Assembly (NCBI GenBank): GCA_027064565.1
Contig: JAMOPK010000403.1
Coordinates: 1 to 25,665, forward strand
Reading direction: 5' to 3'
Source of the DNA: Caldifarciminota bacterium
Lineage (GTDB): Bacteria; Hydrothermota; Hydrothermia; B15-G9
DNA length: 25,665 bases
The translations under genes were made by a program, and so were the position numbers. The stretch's first letter is position 1, and each line of letters begins with the position of its first letter. This document shows, in pieces, positions 7,376 through 13,754 of the stretch. The notes under the pieces are model-generated. The model was given only the letters and a program-made list of their open reading frames with translations. It had not been told where the DNA came from and did no database searches.

Positions 7376-7404
7376 TTGACTTTTACAAATTGTTAAGATA
7401 TCAT
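7376..7404 (+). promoter_or_regulatory. Internal promoter before the TPR gene
   Basis: TTGACT (7376-7381), a 17-bp spacer and TATCAT (7399-7404), in the 54-bp gap between pilD and the TPR gene. The predicted start, around 7411, is only about 4 nt from ATG 7415, so transcripts from it would be nearly leaderless. A GAAGGA stretch abuts the ATG and would serve only read-through mRNA. Confidence 0.65.
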
Positions 7405-7414
7405 AACGAAGGAA

Positions 7415-9172
7415 ATGTGGACGCAAGCTGAGAGAAGGGCTTTAAGATACATAGCCACAGGGGAATACGATAAGGCCATCTCTGAATACCAGAAACTGCT
7501 TTCTGAGGTGGGAGATGACCCAGATATCTACAATGCTATTGGCGACCTATACATCAAGAAAAACGACATAGAGAAAGCTGTTGATGCCTATGAGAAAGCG
7601 ATAGAGCTTTACAGAAAGGATGGCCTTGTGGAGAATGCTATTGCAGTAGCACGTAAGGCACTGCGTTACAATGAATCCAACAAATACCTCTACCTGACAC
7701 TCTCCGAACTTTACGCTCAAATAGGCAGGCACGACGAGGCGCTGGGATATCTTTCAGCGTTTCTGGATAGAGGTATTGAGAAGGAGGATGTTAAGAGATT
7801 GCAGGTGGCTTTTAAGGAACTTGCGGCTGCAATTTCCAAGGATATGGAGAGGAAAAACAGGTTTGAGAGACTTTTCAACAGGTTTCAGGAAATAGTTGAG
7901 GAACTCGGCGATATCAGCCTTGAAGAGGCCAAAAGGGAGCTTGAGGAATCCGGTGGCGTTGTAGGTGGATTGCATGACCTCCCGAAAGAGGAAGAATACG
8001 AACCGTCCAAATATGAACAGCCGACACATGAGGCCCCGCCTCCAGAGACCCCTGAGTCAGAGCTCTCGGAAGAAGAAATAGAAAAGCTTGCAGAATGGCC
8101 CACCGAGGAGATGGAGCATAAGGTATGGGAGGAACAACCGGCACCGCACGAGGAAACAACCGTTCCGACAGAACCATGGGAATACGGGACCGGGACAGCT
8201 CCGGAAGCTCAAGCCAGTGAGGTCATTGAACAACCCTTTGAAACAAAGGGCTCAATACCGCTTACGCCACAGGAACCACAGCCTTCTGAAGAAGTTGAGG
8301 AAATTCCTGAATCAGTCCCTTCCGTGGAACCTACACCGCCTCCACCTTCCACTGAACTTGAGGATGTGAGCGCTATTCTCAACGAAATCCTTGAGGAGGA
8401 GCCTTCGGCACCTGCAATTGAGAAAGAAACCCCACTCGGAGAAAAGCCGATACCTGTGCAGGAGCCGGTTCTTGAGGAGTATCAGGAAAAAAGAGGAAGT
8501 ATAGGATTAGGTGGCGAATCCGTTGCGGAGCTCCCGGTTGAAGAGCTGTCTGTTCCATCGCAGGAAGTGCCTTTAGAGGAAAAAACGCCGGAGAAAGAGA
8601 TTTCGCAGGAAGAAGTTAGCCCTGTGGAGTTATTCCTTAAAAGCACACCCCCGCCGGAAGAAAAGAACCCCCCAATTGTCGAGGAGGTGACAGCAGCGGC
8701 TGTCCCTTCTGTGGTTGGTGATATCAGGGCGGACATTATAAGCATATTAAAAAGCATTAGCGCTTTCCTCGCTTCGTCTACGAAATTGTATTATCCGGAC
8801 CTCGATCCACTTGAGTTCGGCAGGATATTGATGAACATGAAGTTATACGATGAGGCGTTTCGACAATTCCAGCGTTACATAAGATACCTCAGGCCGGGAG
8901 ATTCCACATCGAACCTCTTTGATGCGATTAAACTTAGCGGCCTTTCACTTTTCCATGGCAAAAAATACAGGCTTGCAATCAAACAATTTGAGAAGGCGTT
9001 GAAACTCAACGGCAGGGACCCTGAAATCTACTACTTGATAGGCCTCTCCTACGAGAGGCTTGGAAATACACGCAAGGCTCTGGACTATTACGAAGAGGCT
9101 TACCTCATTGATGTCGATTTCAGGGATGTATCGAAACGAATAAAAGCATTATCTTCACTGGAAAGGAGATAG
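7415..9172 (+). CDS. TPR protein with long acidic Pro/Glu-rich linker
   Basis: A 585-residue protein in three parts. Residues 1-130 hold TPRs (GEYDKAISEYQKLL, GDLYIKKNDIEKAVDAYEKA, SELYAQIGRHDEALGYLS). Residues 185-433 are a low-complexity linker dominated by Glu, Pro and Ser, with many repeats of the PEE/EEP kind. Residues 435-585 hold more TPRs (KYRLAIKQFEKALKLN, GLSYERLGNTRKALDYYEEA). No signal peptide or membrane segment is visible, so it is probably a cytoplasmic scaffold with two binding ends joined by a flexible tether. It has its own promoter candidate and is followed after 2 bp by the AAA+ chimera gene, which implies a shared task. I cannot match it to a named pilus protein; FimV and PilF differ in layout. 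Confidence 0.85.
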   Translation: MWTQAERRALRYIATGEYDKAISEYQKLLSEVGDDPDIYNAIGDLYIKKNDIEKAVDAYEKAIELYRKDGLVENAIAVARKALRYNESNKYLYLTLSELYAQIGRHDEALGYLSAFLDRGIEKEDVKRLQVAFKELAAAISKDMERKNRFERLFNRFQEIVEELGDISLEEAKRELEESGGVVGGLHDLPKEEEYEPSKYEQPTHEAPPPETPESELSEEEIEKLAEWPTEEMEHKVWEEQPAPHEETTVPTEPWEYGTGTAPEAQASEVIEQPFETKGSIPLTPQEPQPSEEVEEIPESVPSVEPTPPPPSTELEDVSAILNEILEEEPSAPAIEKETPLGEKPIPVQEPVLEEYQEKRGSIGLGGESVAELPVEELSVPSQEVPLEEKTPEKEISQEEVSPVELFLKSTPPPEEKNPPIVEEVTAAAVPSVVGDIRADIISILKSISAFLASSTKLYYPDLDPLEFGRILMNMKLYDEAFRQFQRYIRYLRPGDSTSNLFDAIKLSGLSLFHGKKYRLAIKQFEKALKLNGRDPEIYYLIGLSYERLGNTRKALDYYEEAYLIDVDFRDVSKRIKALSSLERR

Positions 9173-9174
9173 AG

Positions 9175-10317
9175 ATGCCATCCCTTGCTGAAGTTTTGCT
9201 CGAGAAAGGTATATTTACCAGAGATGAACTGTACGCGGTGTTGAAAAAATATCGGGGTAAAGGTAAATCTTTTGAGGAAATTATTGTGGAAACAGGGCTT
9301 ATGGACGAAGAAAAGCTGATAGAATTGATAAGCTCAATAAGCCCATATAGGCCGATCGACTTGCGCCACGTGGATATCGATAGGGCACTGCTTCAATTGA
9401 TCCCGGTTAATGTTGCAGAAAAATACCTCCTTATTCCAATAGCCCGTTCGGGGAATTACATCTCTGTGGCGATGGCCAATCCGCTCGACGCAGAGGGCAT
9501 ATCCTGGGTGACAAAGCTGACAAAACTTAAGCCGATCCCTTTTATTGCTCCTCTCGGTCAGCTTCGGAGAGCGATTCGGAAACACTATTATGGAGAAGAG
9601 ACGGTCTCAATGGAGGAATCCGGTGGTCTTGATTCGCTAATTGTCCATGAAGGCAACAAATTTGCCATTTCCATTGCGAAAGAGATCATTTCCGGCCGCC
9701 GACACGGTGTTGTTGTTTTCTATGGGCCGAAAGGCGTTGGCAAGACCACATTGTTGAAAGCCATGAAGCATGAGATTGACGAAGCGGGGCTGTTGAGGAG
9801 CAAGTTGTTCAACCCTGCTTCCTTCCTATCCGATTTCAGGGACGCTCAGGTTGAAGGGAGCCTTGGTTATTTTACGGACGAACTGGCCTCTCTGGATGTC
9901 TTTATGTTTGATGATCCTGAGAATCTTGACAGAAGGAGCGAGGAATGTAAGGCACTCGCGTACATCTCCGAGGAAAACGCAGACAGAGGGGGATGTGTCG
10001 TTTTTACGTTCTTGCGCGCAGTCGATGAGACGAACTTTTCGCTGGATTCCAAGTTGAAAGCGCTTGTCGAGGGCGCATTGCTTGTCCCGATAACCCCCCC
10101 AAGTGAAAGGACAAAAATGAAGATTTTGAGGGATATGGCCCACTCTGAGGGCATTGACATTTCGGACGATGTGTTAAAATTCATAGCCGAAAGATCAGGT
10201 AGCAGTATGCGCAAGCTGAAGGGCGCTATCGTGCAGCTCAAGGCACTGGAGAAATATTCCGGCAAGAGGATACCTGATAATGTGGCCAAAAGCATATTGA
10301 GGAGGTACTTAGGCTGA
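9175..10317 (+). CDS. MshEN-like domain fused to a DnaA/Hda-like AAA+ ATPase
   Basis: A 380-residue chimera. Residues 1-140 resemble the N-terminal domain of GspE/PilB-type ATPases (MshEN): LAEVLLEKGIFTRDELYAVL, then LIPVNVAEKYLLIPIA and ISVAMANPLD. Residues 150-380 are a DnaA-type AAA+ module: NKFAISIAKEII (the DnaA box before Walker A), Walker A GPKGVGKTT (184-192), Walker B DVFMFDD (241-247), and a lid with PPSERTKMKILRDMAHSEGI and SGSSMRKLKGAIVQL (sensor II Arg346). The DnaA DNA-binding domain IV is absent. The usual SRF arginine-finger segment reads KALVEG. There is no PilB-type Walker B or His box, so it is not a pilus motor. AAGGAG precedes ATG 9175, 2 bp after the TPR gene. Possibly a c-di-GMP-responsive or regulatory ATPase; function unknown. 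Confidence 0.85.
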   Translation: MPSLAEVLLEKGIFTRDELYAVLKKYRGKGKSFEEIIVETGLMDEEKLIELISSISPYRPIDLRHVDIDRALLQLIPVNVAEKYLLIPIARSGNYISVAMANPLDAEGISWVTKLTKLKPIPFIAPLGQLRRAIRKHYYGEETVSMEESGGLDSLIVHEGNKFAISIAKEIISGRRHGVVVFYGPKGVGKTTLLKAMKHEIDEAGLLRSKLFNPASFLSDFRDAQVEGSLGYFTDELASLDVFMFDDPENLDRRSEECKALAYISEENADRGGCVVFTFLRAVDETNFSLDSKLKALVEGALLVPITPPSERTKMKILRDMAHSEGIDISDDVLKFIAERSGSSMRKLKGAIVQLKALEKYSGKRIPDNVAKSILRRYLG

Positions 10318-10318
10318 T

Positions 10319-11965
10319 ATGCTTAATTTATCATTTGGTAAGAAGAAAAAGAAAAGAGCAGGTATAGGCCTTGATTTGGGCAGCAGGTATATCAAACTTG
10401 CTGTCCTTGAAAAACGAGGGTCGAGCTTTGAATTGAAAAAGTATGCTATCGAGGAGCTGCCTGCTGAGGCTGTTGTTGGTAAGGAGATTATGGACAGGCA
10501 GGCCATAATCGATAAGCTCTCGGCCCTTGTGGAACAGCATGGACTGGAAAACGAGGCCGTAACCTTCAACGTGGCGGGTAAGGGGGTCATACTGCGAAGG
10601 ATCACCGTCCCCAAACAGGATCAGAAAGCCCTTGCCGAATCGATCGAACGTTACCTCACGGAAAACATCCCTTTCGACCTTGCGGATGTAATATGGGATT
10701 ACAAAGTTCTGCCTTCCACTGGCACGGAAGAGGAGATGGACCTCCTACTTGCTGCTGTCAGGAACGACATGGTCTATTCCCTGATAGACATTGTCAAGGA
10801 GTCCGGGCTTCAGGTGGGAGGCATCGACATCGATCCTATAGCCATCGAGCATGCGCTTGCCGTCAACGAATACCTTGAAGGCGAAGGTGATGTGGTCGTT
10901 TTCCACGTGGGTTACGAAAACACTGAGGTTGTTATGTTCCGTGACGGCCTGTTTTACGCATATCGAGACATCCCCATCGCTACCAAGGTCTATTCCGAAG
11001 CTCTGATGCGGTATCTGGACATAACTTTTGACAGGACGATCCCCGTTCTGATAGGTGCGGAAGTTGAAGGATCTGAATATGAGGAGATGCTGGGCATCAT
11101 CCGCTCGATAAACGAGAGGCTGGTTGACCAGATCGACAGGCTGTTCCCGACCCTCATCTCACCGGACGAACTTGAAAAACCGCGGGCCATCTATCTGACA
11201 GGTGGCGGTGCGTGGATTGTCACTTTGCGAGACTTTCTGCAGGACCATTATCAGCTGGCTGTGGACATCGCTGATCCGTTGCTTCAACTTTCGTATGACA
11301 CGGAGCTTTTCGGGGATGAAGATACGCAGAAGCTTGGCCCGATGCTGACGATTGCTATCGGCCTTGCACTCAAACAGTTGGGCAATGCCACCATCGACCT
11401 TGCCCTATCTCCGGTCGAGGAACGTAAAGTTGAGGAAAAGAAGGGTGTAAAAATAGGGCTTAAGCCGGTTATTGGGGTGCTTGCCGGAGCTGGACTCGCT
11501 GCTTACATCGGTCTGACCTATATGTCTCAGACTGCCAAAATAAAAGAACTCGAAGCTGAGAAGCTTGAGACTCAGAACAAAATTGCTGAACTCAAACGAA
11601 AGGTTAAGGAACTGCAGATTTTCGAGGATAAAAAACGGGAAGTCGAGGCGAAACTTCAGGTGATCCATGAGGTAGCAAGAGGCAGGTTCTTTCAGGTTAA
11701 AATACTCGACGAACTTAACAGGGTGTTGCCCGATGGCGTGTGGATAAAAACCTTGAAAGAGAGTGGAGACGGTGAGTCGAGCGTTACTATAACTCTGGAA
11801 GGTGGTGCCGTTCAGCCGTTTGGCGTTACTGAATTTATGCGCAGCCTTGAGGATTCTCCGCTGTTCAGCAATGTGGAACTTATTTCCGTTCAGGAAGAAA
11901 AAACGGAAGAAGGGGTTTACACATCGTTCCAGATGAAATTTACCGCTGTTAACAATGTAAAATAG
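10319..11965 (+). CDS. PilM-PilN fusion, type IV pilus alignment complex
   Basis: A 548-residue natural fusion. Residues 1-355 are PilM, an actin-like ATP-binding cytoplasmic protein: phosphate-1 motif GIGLDLGSRYIKLAVLE (15-31), phosphate-2 segment VVFHVGYENTEVV (193-205) and adenosine motif YLTGGGAW (292-299). Residues 356-548 are PilN. NATIDLALSP (357-366) resembles the INLLP-type tail by which free PilN docks on PilM. Next come one membrane segment (about 379-402), a coiled coil (403-450) and a periplasmic ferredoxin-like domain (453-548). The phosphate-2 Asp is replaced by His196, so ATP use may be altered. No stop or frameshift separates the halves. AGGAGGT lies 12 nt upstream of ATG, rather far, and the start is 1 bp after the preceding stop. 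The fusion locks a 1:1 PilM:PilN ratio. Confidence 0.93.
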   Translation: MLNLSFGKKKKKRAGIGLDLGSRYIKLAVLEKRGSSFELKKYAIEELPAEAVVGKEIMDRQAIIDKLSALVEQHGLENEAVTFNVAGKGVILRRITVPKQDQKALAESIERYLTENIPFDLADVIWDYKVLPSTGTEEEMDLLLAAVRNDMVYSLIDIVKESGLQVGGIDIDPIAIEHALAVNEYLEGEGDVVVFHVGYENTEVVMFRDGLFYAYRDIPIATKVYSEALMRYLDITFDRTIPVLIGAEVEGSEYEEMLGIIRSINERLVDQIDRLFPTLISPDELEKPRAIYLTGGGAWIVTLRDFLQDHYQLAVDIADPLLQLSYDTELFGDEDTQKLGPMLTIAIGLALKQLGNATIDLALSPVEERKVEEKKGVKIGLKPVIGVLAGAGLAAYIGLTYMSQTAKIKELEAEKLETQNKIAELKRKVKELQIFEDKKREVEAKLQVIHEVARGRFFQVKILDELNRVLPDGVWIKTLKESGDGESSVTITLEGGAVQPFGVTEFMRSLEDSPLFSNVELISVQEEKTEEGVYTSFQMKFTAVNNVK

Positions 11966-11975
11966 GAGGGCAAAG

Positions 11976-12386
11976 ATGAAGAAAATGGCTTTTTGGATTG
12001 GAAAATTCATTCTGGGAGTTTTTTTGCTCGTCGTTTTGACTTCCTGTGGCACTATGGATTACAAGGCCAGGGTTTATGGATATGTGCTCTCTGACCCGGA
12101 TTACATGGACCCGGTGCAGGGCGTTGAGATCACGTTGAGGGTGACATCGGCTGACGATGTCCCTGATTATTTCGCTGTGACCGACGAGGATGGCTTTTAC
12201 GAGATCGAATTTGAAACCGGATTCAAGGAGGAGGAAGGTCATTTCTTGCCCAATGACGTGGTGACGGTCAGTTTGACATACAGCTATGGCGAACAGACCT
12301 ATACAGTAAGCGATCTCAGAGTTTCGGCTGGCAGTTCGATCATGGTTCCAGTGGTCTATCTGTCCCAGTTCAGCGGAGGAAAGTGA
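11976..12386 (+). CDS. Small lipoprotein with a carboxypeptidase-regulatory-like beta-sandwich
   Basis: A 136-residue predicted lipoprotein. The charged start and hydrophobic stretch (GKFILGVFLLVVL) lead to the lipobox LTSC, with Cys25 as the lipidation site and Gly at +2, so it is not retained in the inner membrane by an Asp signal. The mature part (ARVYGYVLSDP, GVEITLRVTSADD, FAVTDEDGFYEIEFETGF, DVVTVSLTYSYGEQ) has the strand and turn pattern of CarboxypepD_reg/transthyretin-like domains. AGGAGG lies 8 nt before the ATG. It sits between pilN and pilO, where canonical operons have no gene. It has no sequence feature of PilP, which is found fused downstream. It could be a pilotin-like helper or an outer-membrane anchor for the secretin; that is inference. 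Confidence 0.82.
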   Translation: MKKMAFWIGKFILGVFLLVVLTSCGTMDYKARVYGYVLSDPDYMDPVQGVEITLRVTSADDVPDYFAVTDEDGFYEIEFETGFKEEEGHFLPNDVVTVSLTYSYGEQTYTVSDLRVSAGSSIMVPVVYLSQFSGGK

Positions 12387-12387
12387 T

Positions 12388-13032
12388 ATGGCTCTTGATC
12401 TGAAGAACGTGAATCTAAAATTGCCGTCAAATTTGCCCATCGACACCAAATTCCTGTTGATCCTGATCGTGGTGGTGGGTGGAATTTATTACGCTTACTA
12501 CACTTATTCTTACAAGCCGAAGAAAAGGAAAATCGAGGAGTTAAATAAAGAAATCCTTGACCTTAAAAATGAGCTTGCAACGCTTCAGGTCCAGGTTCAG
12601 AATCTGGAAGAGACAAAGAGGAAACTTGATTCCCTTATGATTGTCTGGCAGAAGGTTCAAGTTCTTTTGCCTGACAAAAAGGATGTGCCGGCATGGTTCG
12701 ATGAAATGATAGCGGCATCGAGAAGGGCTGGAGTCAATGTTGTGTCTTTTAAACCTTCATCTCCGAACCAGACGGACAAATATACGCGCTATCCTTTTGA
12801 ACTCCAATTCAAAGCGACCTACCATAGCCTTGGTGCTTACCTTGCTTCGATAGCTAACCATCCTCGAATCACGAGGGTTACCAATCTTCAGCTGAATTCG
12901 GTTTCCGAATCTGATCACGTGTGGACTCTCGAAGGCAGCATGACAGTGTCCACGTTCGTGTTTAACCCCTCATTTGTGGAAAAACAGCAGGCTCAACAGG
13001 GTGGAGGCCAGGGAACTGGCCAGAAAAAGTGA
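12388..13032 (+). CDS. pilO: Type IV pilus alignment protein PilO
   Basis: 214 residues, within the usual PilO range. A short cytoplasmic tail, one membrane segment (about 20-38, LLILIVVVGGIYYAYYTY), a coiled coil (45-85, KKRKIEELNKEILDLKNELA) and a ferredoxin-like periplasmic domain (about 95-190) containing VPAWFDEMIAASRRAGVNVV, then FKATYHSLGAYLASIANHPR, a typical PilO stretch. The C-terminal QAQQGGGQGTGQKK tail is low complexity. PilO pairs with PilN in the inner-membrane alignment complex and contacts PilP. GGAGG precedes the ATG, which starts 1 bp after the lipoprotein stop. Confident from fold and position. Confidence 0.93.
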   Translation: MALDLKNVNLKLPSNLPIDTKFLLILIVVVGGIYYAYYTYSYKPKKRKIEELNKEILDLKNELATLQVQVQNLEETKRKLDSLMIVWQKVQVLLPDKKDVPAWFDEMIAASRRAGVNVVSFKPSSPNQTDKYTRYPFELQFKATYHSLGAYLASIANHPRITRVTNLQLNSVSESDHVWTLEGSMTVSTFVFNPSFVEKQQAQQGGGQGTGQKK

Positions 13033-13047
13033 GCGGGAGGTGGGTAT

Positions 13048-13752
13048 ATGACAGGATTGTTGATTCTGGTTGTATTTTCGGCAAGCATTAAGGAGATAAG
13101 GACTCAACAGGTTGGTGCGAGAGCTGTTCGGCTTTCAATCGTTGCGGACGCTCCATTTGATAAGTTCGATCACATCCTGCTGACCCGACCTCCGAGGATT
13201 GTGGTCAGTGTTCCCGGGATGGATTATGCCATGCCTTCGGACACTGTCAAGATCGGAAAAGGCCCTGTTGACAAGGTCGTTGGTTTTCTAAAATCCAGAA
13301 AGCCGCTTGAGTCAAGGATAGTCATCTATCTTAAAGAAGCTGTCCAATACAAGGCTTCACTGAGTCCGGATAAGAGCGAGTTGATTTTCCTCATCGGTGA
13401 GGTAGACACCGCCACCCTCGAAACCAGAGGGCTACTTTATTTTCCGAGAAGGGCGCCATTTCTCTACTCGGCACGTTATAAACGGGATCCGTTTTCCATG
13501 CCGAGCCTGAAGTCCTACAGCGATACACTGCTTGAAGTTAACGGTGCTAAGCTTGTCGGCATAATGGAAACCCCCACGGGACGTGTGGCTGTAGTTAAAG
13601 CTTACAACGGACGTGGATTTGTCCTTCATGAAAGGGACATTGTCAAAAATGGAATAGTCAGCGAAATCGGCAAAGATTACGTCATTTTTACAATAAGCGA
13701 TTATGGATTTACGAGGACGGTGGTCCTTAAGTTGAGGGAAGAGGAGGAATGA
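13048..13752 (+). CDS. AMIN domain fused to a PilP-like domain
   Basis: A 234-residue two-domain protein. Residues 15-118 match AMIN domains, the peptidoglycan-binding module usually found at the start of PilQ: RAVRLSIVADAPFDKFDHIL, RPPRIVVSVPGM, then RIVIYLKEAVQYKASLSPDK. Residues 140-232 match PilP/GspC-type HR domains: YSARYKRDPFSMPS, then GAKLVGIMETPTGRVAVVKA, FVLHERDIVKNGIVSEIGKD and YVIFTISD. PilP links PilN/O to the secretin. Unlike ordinary PilP there is no lipobox. The N terminus MTGLLILVVFSASIKE is a short hydrophobic stretch without positive charge, an atypical signal or anchor. No longer start is possible because the pilO stop is in the same frame 5 codons upstream. GGGAGGT precedes the ATG. 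The stop overlaps the first ATG of the pilQ frame. Confidence 0.88.
   Translation: MTGLLILVVFSASIKEIRTQQVGARAVRLSIVADAPFDKFDHILLTRPPRIVVSVPGMDYAMPSDTVKIGKGPVDKVVGFLKSRKPLESRIVIYLKEAVQYKASLSPDKSELIFLIGEVDTATLETRGLLYFPRRAPFLYSARYKRDPFSMPSLKSYSDTLLEVNGAKLVGIMETPTGRVAVVKAYNGRGFVLHERDIVKNGIVSEIGKDYVIFTISDYGFTRTVVLKLREEEE
13742..13747 (+). promoter_or_regulatory. Ribosome-binding site deciding the pilQ start
   Basis: AGGAGG lies 7 nt before ATG 13755 but abuts the in-frame ATG at 13749, only 1 nt away. The spacing favours 13755 and removes two residues from the longest ORF. The site is inside the last codons of the AMIN-PilP gene. Confidence 0.7.
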
Positions 13753-13754
13753 AA

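Noticed and set aside
9175..10317. PilB or PilT pilus motor ATPase
   Set aside because: Only the N-terminal third resembles PilB. The ATPase half has DnaA-type boxes and lacks the Asp and His boxes and the tetracysteine motif of PilB/PilT.
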